Assembly: GCF_014633365.1 (NCBI RefSeq)
Contig: NC_068345.1
Coordinates: forward strand, 11,478,058 to 11,542,057
DNA from: Diospyros lotus
Taxonomy: Eukaryota > Streptophyta > Magnoliopsida > Ericales > Ebenaceae
DNA: 64,000 nucleotides
Reading direction: 5' to 3'
In this document: positions 53,153-64,000 of the stretch, in pieces
Position numbering within the stretch: the stretch's first letter is position 1
How the letters are laid out: each line of letters starts with the position of its first letter
Notes under the pieces: generated by a model
Seen by the model: only the letters and a program-made list of their open reading frames with translations
The model's database searches: none
Told to the model about the DNA's origin: nothing
Translations under genes and position numbers: made by a program

Positions 53153-53243
53153 GGCTCCCCAATTGATAAAATTAAAAGTTGAGTTTAGATTTGAAAACAA
53201 AGTGAAAGTTGAGTATTCTTTTAGTGATTTACGCATTAAATAA

Positions 53244-54013
53244 TTACATAACAATTTTTTAGGCTGCTTTTTAATTCTAGCCACTAATTACAAGGATGAT
53301 AAAAACAATTTAAAAGAAAATACAATGACAGTTTATTGATACAATGAAATAACAAGAAGCAAATGCATATGACATTGAGACAAACAAAACGCATTAGTTA
53401 ATAGTAATTAGAAATAATCTACTCTATACAAAATCTTCATGAACTAAAAAAAAATGTAAAATATCAATTTTAAAATTGAACTGTAGTTTAAGAATATGTT
53501 AAAAAAAAATTACCTTACCAAAGGACATAGAAAAAGAAAAGAAACTTGTCTTCCAATTAATTTTTTGTTTAAAGGTTATAGACATATAATGCTATGGTAA
53601 TAATAGTTTTAGAAACTTTCATTACTTTGATAATTTATTATATTTTTATTTATTATTAAGTAAAAAAATGGAAAATGATCTCTTTAGTTTGATGGGTTGG
53701 ATTCGTTGAGTGCAGAAGAAGAGTGATTTGAGCACCCTTTACCATCTTTATAAAGGAAAAGTAATGGTGACTTTTCACAGCTTGATTTTAGTAAGGGCTA
53801 TTCCTTCAATCTCCATATAGTGACTTGCAAATTCACAATGTTATATAAATAGAAAATGACAAAAGAGTACGCAACAAGTTCTGAGAGGCAAGGATGAGAT
53901 TGCCAAATTGTTTTGTGGTGTCGTAGTGTGTTTGGCTATTGTTTTATCTAAATTATAAATAAATATGTAAAATAATAAAATTATATTAAAATATATATAC
54001 ATGGGTCACGAAC
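53244..54013. other. Intron 4, AT-rich spacer
   Basis: About 770 bp of AT-rich sequence between J and M with A-rich runs near 53445 and 53500. No exon, ORF or RNA seen. TSD candidate of M (CGAAC) at its right edge, 54009-54013. Confidence 0.5.
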
Positions 54014-55735
54014 TATAACTCACCGTCTCTAAATATTACAATGTTGCTAGATACATGCTATTATTACATGGGGGCATTAGGGAAATCCTAATCAGTGGAA
54101 GTAAAGGATTGAACTTGAAAGTCTATTAACTAGGATTTTCACTATATATTTTGGTACAAATACTAGTATGCTATTATATTATATATTTTGGTACACATAT
54201 CCATCTAATTTTAAGAAAATGATAGAAACCCAAAGATTCACAGTAGTTCCTTTTTATACTAAATCTGTAGTACACGTTTTGGTAACAAATAACAGAAAAT
54301 CAATTTAAACATTGGCCACCTCTTTGCCCTTTGCTTTGCTTGACTCGGGAGTAACTGACACGTTTGAATATGTTGATGTAAGATATGAAACATTTTAGTG
54401 AGGGTTCAGAATAAAATTTCGTGTGTGCAAATGCAACATAGAGTATGAAATCTCCCTCTGTGGTGCCCATGCCAGGATGTTGCAATCATCCCTGCTTGTC
54501 ATCATGTCCAAACTCCCCGGCCCCACCACACAGGCACGTGATTGCTCCCCGATCACACATGATGACCCACATTAACTAGCCACAAGCGCCTTAGTGCATG
54601 ATAAATGAAAATAACATGTTCTGCCAAGGAAACACATGATATGCAAACCACAAATCACATGAAATGAAACTACAAATGGCTGGGATGAAGCAAGTTATAT
54701 GCAGGAACCACTCACCTTGTTATTTTACCTGTAGCAATACTATTACACTTGCTAGGGCTTGTTTTTCTGCAATAAACATGAATTTTGTAAAGCAAGTACC
54801 CTATTTTTTTTTTTTTTTTCCATAAACCCCTTTATTTTATTTCTCTTTTTTTTGGTATTTTTTCCAGAATTTTTGGACTTACTAGCACACGCCGTCGGAA
54901 GTGGCTTTACGCGCACCTTGGTCTAGCACGTGTATCACACGCGCCGGTTATCTTATTCGGTGACGGTGACGCGAACTTATCTGGCCGTCGATTTTTTAGC
55001 TATTTCTCCCTCGTTTCAACTCCGTTTCACTCCTCGTTTGTTCCTACACCTTCCTCTCTCTCCCCTCTACCCGAATATAGCCTTAAACCACTCATTCCCA
55101 GCCGTTTTTTGGCAACTTCAACCAAGATTCCGATAAAGTTCGAAAATCCAGTGAAACCTTGTTTCTCCCTCGATTCTTGATGAAATTCATTCATTTTTTC
55201 TTGTAGAATCTCCCCCTTTTCCTCAAAAACTTAATCCTCACTCTCAATCCCCTCAAGCCAACTTAATTTTGCCTCAACTTCCACTAATATGCTTCAAGCT
55301 TCCATTCATGGCCAATTTATAGAGTTTTCTGGCCAATCCCTTTTCACCACTTGCTATGCCACATGTTGCTTTGTTTTTAGAGCTTCATCATGACCCTAAA
55401 CAACAAATTTGGCCGGTTCGTTCCTCCGGTGAGTTCGTTACGGGTTTTAAAAAATTACACTTTGACCCGAATCTTTATAATTTTGCACTTTGACCCCTGT
55501 ATCTTTTAGGGTTATAGGCATCCTTGAATTTCCTTATTTCGATCTCCAAATGTCCTTTGGAAGAGGCTTCTTGCATCATTCATTGGCCCTTGAAAAGTTT
55601 CCAATACTTTTGGTAAATTACATTTTCTCCCGATCTTTTCAAAAAAATCGCATTTTTCTCCCCGAACTTCCATGATCATTTGAAATGTTCTATTTCCTCA
55701 AATGTATAAGTTTTACAGAAATTTCGGTTATTACA
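54014..55735 (-). mobile_element. 3' LTR of M
   Basis: 1722 bp, starting TATAACTCACC (expected TG mutated to TA) and ending GGTTATTACA, followed by TTCAACCCCTTTTT, complement of the polypurine tract. It is clearly homologous to 62477-64000. Confidence 0.88.
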
Positions 55736-55836
55736 TTCAACCCCTTTTTAGAAAATTTTGTCCTTGCAATTTCGTCTTATAACTCCATATAGCTGAAAAG
55801 GTGTGGATATTTCTGACATATCTCTTCTTCTTTTTC

Positions 55837-56940
55837 CTAAGTAGCTTCATCAAGATCATGGTGTTTCCATAATACCTTTACAAGAGGTATCGTCTTATTC
55901 TTCAAAACTTGCTCCTTCCGATCCAAAATCTCGATTGGTTTTTTGGTGTAGGTTAAATTCTCTTGAAGTTCAATAGCTTCCTTAGGAATCTTCTGAGAGG
56001 GATCGGGTTTGCATTTTCGAAGTTGAGATACCTGGAAAACATCATGTATGTTGGACATTGTTGGAGGTAATGCTAACCGATATGCAATCAACCCAATTCG
56101 TTCCAAGATCTCGTAAGGTTCAATGTATCGAGGGCTTAGTTTTCCTCGTTTCTTACCTTGGTGTATTATTTGAGAAGGCAAAATCTTCAGATATACTTTA
56201 TCTCCTGCTTGGAACTCTAAACTCTTTCTTCGACTATCCACGTATGATTTTTGTCTGCTTTGAGTTGCCTTAATTTGTTCTTGGATTACTCTGATTTTCT
56301 CATTCGTTTGTTGCACTATCTCGGGTCCCAATAGCTGTCTTTCCCCTATTTTTGTCCAACATAAAGGCGTTTTACATTTGCGGCCATAGAGAGCCTCATA
56401 AGGAGCCATGGCAATACTACCATGCTAGCTATTATTGTATGCAAACTCCACCAGAGGCAAGTGTTCTTGCCATCCCTTCGAAAAGTCAATTACACAGGCT
56501 CGCAACATGTCCTCCAAGGTTTGGATTGTTCGTTTTGATTGTCCATCTGTTTGGGGGTGATATGCTGTACTTAGTTGAAGTCATGTCCCCAAACATTTTT
56601 GCAAACATTCCCAAAATCGAGACGTAAACCTTGGATCTTTGTCGGAAACTATACTTACCGAAGTCCCATGCAACTTGACTATGTCCTTTATGTACAATTG
56701 GGCCAGCTTGCTGATTGGTTGTCCTGTTTTCATAGGTAGAAAATAAGCAGACTTTGTAAATCTGTCTACTATTACCCATATCGCATAATTTTTGGTGGAT
56801 CCTTTTGGTAACCCCGACACGAAATCCGTAGTGATGTGTTCCCATTTCCATTTGGGAATCTCCAGAGGTTGAAGCTTTCCAGCAGGTCTTTGATGTTTGA
56901 TCTTTATTCTTTGGCAGGTATCACATTGAGCCACATGTCA
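55837..56940 (-). pseudogene. Integrase and chromodomain-like tail of M
   Basis: Minus strand. The zinc region ends [19 protein letters not shown]. The core has [34 protein letters not shown] and [14 protein letters not shown], with Lys at the catalytic Glu position. The frame 56409-55837 (190 codons) is intact: MAPYEALYGRKCKTPL, AGDKVYLKILPS, IHDVFQVSQLRK, and PIEILDRKEQ with PLVKVLWKHHDLDEAT, a chromodomain-like end lacking the usual continuation after EAT. Frame breaks near 56580 and 56410. Confidence 0.9.
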
Positions 56941-58317
56941 AGCTATATCTTTCTTCATTCCCGGCCAACAATACAAATTTCTCAAATCCCTATATATCTT
57001 GGTGGCATCGAGAGGGATACTATATTTGGCTCGGTGCGCTTTATCCAGTATGGTTTGCCTCAATTCCTTGGTTCTGGGCACATAGATTCGATTTAGAAAC
57101 GTAGTATCCCATCTGAAAAACTAGAGTCAGGGTTTTTGACCTGCCCTTGGTTGCCAACCCATGACCTCACCCTCAAGTCTTCTAGAGTAGCTTGTCGATT
57201 TGTTCCATCAGATGAGAGTGAATTGTTAGGCTAGCGACGTAAACAAATGTTCTCTTAGGAATCACATCCACTGTTAACTGGCTAAAAGCCTCCACTAGTC
57301 CCCATTCCCGGGCCATCAAATTGGATATCAGAGTAGGCTCTTTCCTGCTTAATGTATCAGCCACAACATTTGCCCTCCCGGGATGATATTGGATCATACA
57401 ATCGTAATCCTTCAAAAACTCTATCCATCACCACTGCCTCATATTCAAATCTTTCTGAGAGAATAGGTACCTTAAGATTTTATGATCCGTGAAGACCTCG
57501 AATCTTTCCCCATACAAATAGTGCCACCAAAGTTTTAAGGCAAATACAATTACTGCCAATTCCAAATCATGAGTGGGATAATCTCGCTCATGATTTTTCA
57601 GCTGTCAAGATCCATAAGCTATCACCTTTCCATTTTGCATGAGGACACATCCTAGCTCGGTTTTTGAGGCATCTGTATAGACTATGAATCCCTCTGTTCC
57701 ACAAGGCATTACTAAAATAGGAGCAAAGATTAGTCTTCTTTTTAGTTCATTAAAGCTATGCTCACACGCCTCATTCCATTCAAACTTAATTCCCTTTCTT
57801 GTTAGTTGGGTAAGTGGTAAGGCAATGCTAGAAAATCTTTTAGCATATTTTCTATAATAACCTGCTAGTCCCAAAAAGCTTCGTACCTCAGTTACCATTT
57901 AGGGTTGCTTCCAACCCTTTATTGCTTCAACCTTTGAGGATTCACGGCTATTCCCCTTTTTGATATGACATGGCCTAGGAAAGTTACCTGAGTTGTGCAA
58001 AATTTGCATTTTGAAAACTTGGAGTAAAGCTGATGTTCTTGCAATGTTCTTAAGACAATCCTTAAGTGTTGCTCATGCTCGTCCCTGCTAGCTGATTAAA
58101 TTAGAATATCATCAATAAATATAATCACAAACTGATCCATGTATGGTTTGAACACTCTATTCATCAAATCCATAAAGACTGTAGGTGCGTTGGTTAACCC
58201 AAATGGAATCACCAGGTATTCATAATGTCCATACCGAGATCTAAAGGCAGTCTTTGCTACATCCTCTATTTTTATCTTCAATTGGTAATACCTTGATCTC
58301 AAGTCAATTTTGGAGAA
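56941..58317 (-). pseudogene. RT (second part) and RNase H of M
   Basis: Minus strand. The frame 58302-58096 has [20 protein letters not shown] and [11 protein letters not shown], so the catalytic IDD is kept, followed by a stop. Next, VRSFLGLAGYYRKYAKRFSS, RNase H with FIVYTDASKTELGCVLMQ and the [15 protein letters not shown] end (57415-57182). Stops break it near 57600, 57420 and 58095. It joins the first part of RT (59289-59707) once the LINE is removed. Confidence 0.9.
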
Positions 58318-59288
58318 TATCCTGGCACTTTGCGGAGGGGATACTGAACCGTTTAAAATTACAATGTGACTGCATCAAGGTTCTGCACTAAGTCCATACT
58401 TATTTGGTTTAGTAATGGATGAACTCATTAAACACATTTAGATAGAGGTGCCATAGTGTATGCTATTTGTAGATGACATAGTGTTGGTGGATGAAACAAA
58501 AGAGGGAGTGAACACTAAGCTTGAGTTGTGGAGAAACAATTTAGAATCTAAGAGATTTAAATTAATTAGAAAGAAAATATAATATATGGAATGTAAATTT
58601 AATAAGAATGCAAGAGGGAGGATGTTATAATAAAATTGGAAGACCAAATCATACAAGGAAAATACCATTTTTGATATTTGGGATCAGTGATTCAAAAAAT
58701 GGAGAAATTCACGAGGATGTCACGCATAGAATTAAGGCAGATTGGCTAAAATGGAGAAATGCATCAGGGGTGTTATGTGATGGTAAAATCCCATTAAAAC
58801 TGAAAGAAAAATTCTATAGGACAACTATAAGACCAGTTTTGTTTTATGGCTTAGAATGTTGGGTAGTTAAATACTAGCATGAGCAAAAGACGAGCGTAGC
58901 GGAGATGAGGATGTTAAGATGGATGTGCGGCCATGCAAGAAAAAATAAAATTAGAAATGAGGTTATTCGTAATAAGGTAGGAGTAGTGCCAATCGAGTAG
59001 AAGATGAGAGAGACTAGACTAAGATGGTTTGGTCATGTGAGAAGAAGACCAAGAGACGCTCCTATGAGGAAAGTTGATGAAATAAAACAATTAGTCAAAA
59101 AAAAAGGTAGAGGTAGACCCAAGAAGAGTTTGGGAGAGACATTAAAGTTTGATATTAAGTGTATGGGTATAAATGAAGATATGACAAAAGACAGAAATAC
59201 ATGGAAGTCCAGAATTTATGTAGCCAACCCCACATAGTGGGATAAAGGCTGGATATGTTGTTGTTGTTTTTTTATCCTGACACTTTGC
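58318..59288 (+). mobile_element. 5'-truncated RTE-like LINE inside RT of M (with 16-bp TSD)
   Basis: Body 58334-59272 flanked by TATCCTGGCACTTTGC (58318-58333) and TATCCTGACACTTTGC (59273-59288), 15 of 16 bases equal. Plus-strand coding remnants: [34 protein letters not shown] (intact FVDD reverse transcriptase motif), [17 protein letters not shown] text, then in the last frame MRETRLRWFGHVRRRPRDAP and KKSLGETLKFDIKCMG, the classic 3' end of plant RTE-type LINEs. The end is CATAGTGGGATAAAGGCTGG and a TTG-rich tail (59258-59269), not poly(A). Five in-frame stops. The 5' half of the element is missing, as usual for LINE copies. Confidence 0.93.
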
Positions 59289-59715
59289 ACTTGGTCGAAT
59301 AATTCATCAATCCTAGGAAGTGGGTACTTGTTTTTGATGGTCACCTTGTTCAGCTGACGATAGTCTATACACATTCTCAGGCTTCCATCCTTTTTCTTTA
59401 CAAATAACACAGGTGCTCCCCAAGGTGACACCCTAGGTTGAATAAATCCTTTATCCAAAAGGTCTTGGAGCCGACTTTTTAATTCTTTCAATTCTGCAGG
59501 GGCCATTTTGTACGGGGGTATGGATATGGGGTTTGTCCTAGACAAAGTTTCCATGGAAAATTCAATCTCCTGATGAGGGGGTAGTCCGGGTAATTCTTCG
59601 GGGAAGATATCAGGAAATTCTTTTGCTACAGGCACCCCACTGAATTCCACCTTTTTATTTTCTATTTGCACACAATCCAAATATCCATAGGCCCATTTCT
59701 CTAGCATCTTGATAG
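59289..59715 (-). pseudogene. Reverse transcriptase of M, first part
   Basis: Minus strand, 163-codon frame (59707 onward). [21 protein letters not shown], then [38 protein letters not shown] and [10 protein letters not shown]. Intact up to the LINE; the last residues of the frame are LINE tail and TSD. Confidence 0.92.
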
Positions 59716-61084
59716 CTTTGAGAGCCGTTATCCATTCGGTTCTTCTAGCGCTATCTTACCCTTGAAACCTTTCCAAAGTCCCATAGTCATCTTGTAGTTT
59801 TACTATTTTTGCTTGGCAGTCAATCCTAGCATTATATTTGGACAGGAAGTCCATCCCGAGAATTATGTCAAAATCTTGAATCTCTAGTAACGTAAGTTCA
59901 ACTGCAAATTTATTGTTCCCCAACACGATTTTCCCATCCTTATAACTCTTGCAGGTTTTTACTTGTTTTCCTAAAGGAGTAGTCACTATCATTGGACAAA
60001 TTAGCTCCCTCAATTCCAATTCTAAGGCAACATGCCATTGCATGTGATAAAAATGAATGGGTAGATTCGGGATCGATTAATACTTGCACTGGTGTATTAA
60101 GGAAAATCAATGTACCTTGTATGAGTGTTGGGCTGGCATTGGCATCCTCTCTTGTTAGATTGAATACACGACCTTGTTGCAGTTCCTGGCCTCTTTTTGG
60201 TTTGAAATTTCCCCTTCGAATATCCAAATCATGTCTTTTTCCTAGTTTTTTGTCCTTTGGTCCTCGGAATTCTGCCTTTAGGGCATTCATCCTGTGGAGA
60301 TTGCTTTCTACCGTTAAAGCTTGTAGAACCACTTTTGCATAAGTGCAGGCCCCTAAAGAGCTTAACGCTTGTTGAATTTCCAATTTCAACCCACTGAGGA
60401 ATTTTTGGGCTTTTGCCTCCTCGTCCATGTTGTAGATGGGCATATACTCGATTAGCCGAGTAAAACTATCTTCATATTGGGCAACTGTCATGTCCCCAAT
60501 TTGTTTCAGGTTCATAAATTCTCAACCTTTTTTTCATTTTCTTACATAGGAAAAAATACTTGGCATCGAAAAGTTCTTTAAATTGTGCCCATTCAATATT
60601 TGGCGTACCTTGCTCCATAGGGCCTTATAAGGTCCTTTGCATAGTCGTCCACCAATAGTCTACCTTGTCCCAAAGCATGAAGGTGGCATAGTTAACTTTT
60701 TCTTCCTCGTTGTAATCGATAAAATCAAAAATTTTCTCGATTTGCTCCAGCCCATACTCACTTTCACTTGGATCAACTCTTGCTTTTCCCCAAAAGATAG
60801 GCGGATTTAATCGCTGGAACCTGTTAATGATATCAGGAGCTCGAGAGGTAGCCTGACCCCTACATAAAAGTTAGCATATTTTCCATGACTCGCTCCATCC
60901 AGTCTATGCGGGTTTCATCCTCCTGGCTTCGTTCTTGAAGTGGATTTTCCCGAGGAGTTTCTAATGTTTCCTTGTGGGAGTATTTTGATTCTTCCTCTTG
61001 AGTGTTATTCCTACGATGGTTTGGAGTGGCTAGTTCAAATCTTTGAAATGTCGGGTATTCACCATCTGAAATATCCATACTCAA
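59716..61084 (-). pseudogene. gag and protease of M, broken
   Basis: Minus strand. Gag starts MSMDISDGEYPTFQRFE (61084). The middle is degraded; the frame 60515-59940 has MNLKQIGDMTVAQYEDSFTRL, KAQKFLSGLKLEIQQAL and then QGTLIF and VLIDPESTHSFLSHAM, the protease. The protease has Pro-Glu where a Ser/Thr-Gly follows the catalytic Asp in the family, and the zinc knuckle normally between gag and protease is absent (a deletion). Next frame 60043-59756 holds VVTTPLGKQV-like text and DFDIILGMDFLSKYNARIDC. Frameshifts near 60000 and 60520. Confidence 0.85.
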
Positions 61085-62462
61085 AAATCACGAGATCAAT
61101 ATTTAAACCTTAGCAGTAAAATAATTTCAAACTATTTGTAATCAGCTAATCAGACTAAAACTTGAAAATCATAAGTTTTTCAACTTTCCCGACTTTTGTG
61201 GATCTAACAAATTGCCAATCCAACAAATTCCAAATACCTGTATCCTCAAATCTGTATGAGGTTTCATGAACTAGGTGCCTACTAGACCCTTATCGGGTCT
61301 GTAACCTGGATTTAGAAAATCTCCTAAATTCTGAAATTCCTATAGAACAATTAGGCAACAAAATAGTCTCCCGAGCACTTGTTATCTAAAATCCTTAAGA
61401 TTCTAGGTTCATGAAATATTTGCAAAACAAAGTAGTCTTCCAAGTTCCATTGATCTTTCCTTATCCTGTAAAACAATTAGGCATCTCCCAAACAATTATT
61501 GTCTGGAATCCTCAAGACTCCAAAATTTTCAAATCCTGCAAGATAGTCGTTAGTACGAGATTCAAATGAACCATATCTAGAAGTATCTCCCCAAACCCAA
61601 TTGATCTCTCGAGACTTCAAACCTGTCAAATTAAAACAATTGTTAATAAGTATCCCAACCCATATATGAAAATGTCTCCAAAAATCCGATGAGTCACTAG
61701 GGATTTTGGCTAGGGGTTTAATCTCACCAAATAATTAAAATACTTGTACCAAACCTCATTCTACTTATTCATCAGATTCTGCTGACAATCGTCTATATTG
61801 CCCAATACTGCTACATGACCTATCTTGTCACCAAGAAGCTCAAAGATTAGTAATATATATCATTAACGTCTCATACCATTATTTTACCCTTTTGTGCATG
61901 TATGTACATGTATATAACAAACGTCCCATCTCATTTATTTGTACATGTATGTGCATATACATATAATCCTTATTCTTGCAAAATCAAAACTATTCTTCTT
62001 TGGTTTTAGATTCTGGCGAGGGCGTAAGGGCTTGTTCCTCAGGTCCTTCTTTGGGTCCTACCATGCCCGTAAGTATGTCTCCTATGTCCATATTTGCTTC
62101 AACCTCACGTAGGTGGACTATAAAACCTATAAGATCATCGTAGGCTCCTTAAGCATGGAGTTCGTTTCCAATGTCTTTCCATTCTACGGTCAATAAAGAA
62201 ATCAAATATGCTATTTGAAGATCTACAATGTAGGGAACCATCACCTGAGGTGGGAATTGCTGCAAAGCAGGGGTAACTAAATCAAAGAAATCTCCTAACG
62301 CATCCCACGGGTGCATGTACCGTCCTTCCAGAAGAGTCGTCCACCATCCCATGATGGCACGCTGATGTTGATTTTTTACTATATTTTGACCCATTCCTAT
62401 CACGGACCAAAGTATCCTCAAAGTTAGTCAAATCAAGACCCAAACCAAAACCATATATTCTA
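61085..62462 (-). mobile_element. 5' leader of M
   Basis: About 1.4 kb, non-coding, homologous to the leader of A (for example 61490-61690 with 5700-5900). A single copy of the block that is duplicated in A. The 90-codon frame at 62421-62149 (minus), MRILWSVIGMGQNIVKN..., is of unknown meaning; it may be an accidental ORF. Confidence 0.65.
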
Positions 62463-62474
62463 GCTCTGATACCA
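62463..62474 (-). other. Primer-binding site of M (tRNA-iMet)
   Basis: GCTCTGATACCA, the exact complement of TGGTATCAGAGC, two bases before the right LTR. Confidence 0.92.
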
Positions 62475-62476
62475 AC

Positions 62477-64000
62477 TATAATGCCCCGTCTCTAAATATT
62501 ACAACGTTGCTAGATATATGCTATTATTACACGGGGGCGTTAGGCAAATCCTAATCAGTGAAAGTAAAGGATCGAACCTGAAAGTCTATTAACTAGGATT
62601 TCCACTATATATTTTTTGTAGAAATACAAGTATGTCACATATCCATCTAATTTTAAGAAAATGACAGAAACCCAAAGATTCACAGTAGTTCTTTTTTATA
62701 CAAATCTGTAGTACACGTTTTGGTAATGAATAACAGAAAATCAATTTAAACTTCGGCCACCTCTTTTCCCTTTCCTTTGCTTGACTCAGGGGTACCTGAC
62801 ACGTTTGAATATGTCGATGTAAGATATGAAACATCTTAGTGAGGGTTCATAATAAAATTTCATGCGTGCAAATGTAACATGCAATATGAAATCTCCCTTT
62901 GTGGTATCCATGCTAGGATGTTGCAATGATCCCCGTTGGTCATCATGTCCAAACTCCCCGGCAGCACTGCACGAGCACGTGATCGCTCGCCAATCACACA
63001 TGATGACTTACATCAACTAGCCACATGCGCCGTCGTGCATGATAAAGGGAAATAACATGTTGTGCCAAGGAAACACATGATATGCAAGAACAAACCACAC
63101 GAAATGAAACTACAAATGGCTAGGATAAAGCAAGTTATATGTAGGAACCACTCACCTTGCTGTTTTACCTAATACTGTTCACACTTGTCGGGGCTTGTTT
63201 TTTTGCAATAAGCGTGAATTTTGTAAAGCAAGTACCCTATATTTTTCCATAAACCCCTTTATTTTATTTTTCTCTATTTTTTTGTATTTTTTCAGAATTT
63301 TTGGACTTACCACGTGCCCGTATGTGCCGTCGGATACCTTCATGTGCACCCTGGTTTGGTGCGTGTATCACACTCGCCGGTTGTCTTCTTCGGCAACGGT
63401 GACGCGAACTCATCTAGCCTTCTATTTTTTGGCTATTTCTCCCTCATTTCAACTCTGTTTCACTCCTCATTTGTTCCTACACCTTCCTCTCTCTCTCCTT
63501 TACTCGAAGATAGCCTTAAACCACCCGTTCCCGGCTGTTTTTCAGCAACTTCAACCTAGATTCCGGCAAAGCTAGAAAATCCGATGAAACCTTGTTTCTC
63601 CCTTGATTCTTGACAAAATTCACTCATTTTTCTTGCAGAATCTCTCCCTCTTCCTCAAAAACTTAATCCTTACTCTCAATCCCCTCAAACCAACCTAATT
63701 TTGCCCCAACTTCCACTGATTTGCTTCAAGCTTCCATTCTTGGCCAATTTATAGAGTTTTTTCGACCAATCCCTTTTTCACCATTTGCTATGGCACCTGT
63801 TGCTTTGTTTTTAGAGCTTCATCATGACCCCAAATAGCAAATTTGGCCTGTTTGTTCCGTCGCCGAGTTCGTTATGGGTTTTCAAAAATTATATTTTGGA
63901 TTGAAACTTTATACTTTTTCTTTGACCCCTATATCTTTTAGGGTCTTAGCGATCCTTGAATTTCCTTATTTCGATCTCCAAATGTCCTTCGGAATGTAAT
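62477..64000 (-). mobile_element. 5' LTR of M, cut by the window end
   Basis: Starts TATAATGCCCC. It follows the left LTR (54014-55557) closely to the last base of the window with small differences such as loss of ATATTATATTTT text near 62620. The frame at 63195-63575 and others here are LTR sequence with chance open reading. Confidence 0.88.

Larger units (their letters stand above)
49255..53243. mobile_element. DNA transposon J with ~80-bp terminal inverted repeats
   Basis: Element 49264-53234. The left end GGGTAAATTACC and right end (reverse complement GCGTAAATCAC) are inverted repeats extending for about 80 bp, with AAAAAGATACTCAACTTTCA on the left matched by TGAAAGTTGAGTATTCTTTT on the right. 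Flanks TTTAAATAA (49255-49263) and ATTAAATAA (53235-53243) agree at 8 of 9 bases, consistent with a Mutator-type 9-bp duplication. No transposase is visible. The 3.8 kb between the arms is retroelement debris that probably inserted later, so the original was likely a much smaller MITE-like element. Confidence 0.72.
54014..64000 (-). mobile_element. Tekay-like gypsy chromovirus M (runs off the window)
   Basis: LTR retrotransposon on the minus strand, left LTR 54014-55735, internal region 55736-62476, right LTR from 62477 to beyond 64000; comparison with the left LTR suggests about 180 bp are missing. Primer-site complement GCTCTGATACCA is at 62463-62474. Pol order is RT, RNase H, integrase, chromodomain-like tail, with the text LREKTIPLVKVLW-like ending typical of the Tekay/Del lineage. 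It carries an RTE-like LINE at 58334-59272. Long LTRs and the same family as A, B and L. Confidence 0.9.

Noticed and set aside
62149..62421. 90-codon minus-strand frame in the leader of M as a real gene
   Set aside because: Upstream of gag in a leader, without a domain; A shows no conserved counterpart that I can see. It may merit a database search but I cannot support it.
63195..63575. 126-codon frame near the right end
   Set aside because: The same stretch is present with changes in the left LTR of M, so it is LTR DNA.
48788..64000. Search for exon 5 of the hydrolase in intron 4
   Set aside because: No frame with the expected continuation after the NWG sequence and no nucleophile-elbow motif; everything is transposon or AT-rich DNA.

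Overview
The window is nuclear DNA from a flowering plant. The evidence is a spliceosomal gene whose protein resembles a plant alpha/beta hydrolase, tRNA-iMet-primed Ty3/gypsy chromoviruses and Ty1/copia elements of plant type, and an RTE-like LINE with a TTG-rich 3' end. I cannot name the species. Almost everything outside four short exons is transposon sequence, much of it nested and identifiable by target-site duplications (TSDs).

Layout. 1-9089: a degenerate Tekay-like gypsy element (A, minus strand) cut by the left window edge, carrying a complete solo LTR (B, 819-2795). 9090-17280: AT-rich DNA, eroded LTR fragments and a broken copia-type gag (13861-14911). 17280-17820: GC-richer promoter/leader and exon 1 of the host gene. 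17821-38034: a 20.2 kb first intron, nearly all of it one gypsy element (C, 19122-37598, sense orientation, TSD ATGTG). C was itself hit by solo LTR G, copia D (which received a hAT-like transposon), an LTR relic, solo LTR E and full-length gypsy F. Removing the five insertions leaves about 5.47 kb, almost exactly the 5482 bp of its relative F, which supports the reconstruction. 38035-38327: exons 2 and 3. 38328-48696: a 10.4 kb third intron made mostly of gypsy H (antisense, TSD GAGGG). H contains gag-only gypsy I (TSD AGCAT), and the 5' LTR of I holds a 174-bp MITE. 48697-48787: exon 4. 48788-64000: start of intron 4, with a DNA transposon defined by about 80-bp terminal inverted repeats (J, 49264-53234, filled with retroelement debris) and a Tekay-like gypsy element (M, 54014 to beyond the window) interrupted by an RTE-like LINE with a 16-bp TSD.

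Host gene. Exons 17656-17820, 38035-38169, 38301-38327 and 48697-48787 join in frame into 139 residues, ending at the HG-containing first strand/oxyanion loop of an alpha/beta hydrolase. The catalytic nucleophile, acid and histidine would be in exons beyond the window. The gene is therefore expanded at least tenfold by intronic retroelements.

State of the elements. No element has a fully intact coding set. F is the best preserved (566-codon gag-protease ORF, closely similar LTRs) but has stops, two frameshifts and a Lys at the usual catalytic Glu of integrase. The most unusual coding segment is in element I, where everything after gag is replaced by non-retroviral sequence with a short match to the plant sterol-glucosyltransferase motif, a possible host-gene capture.
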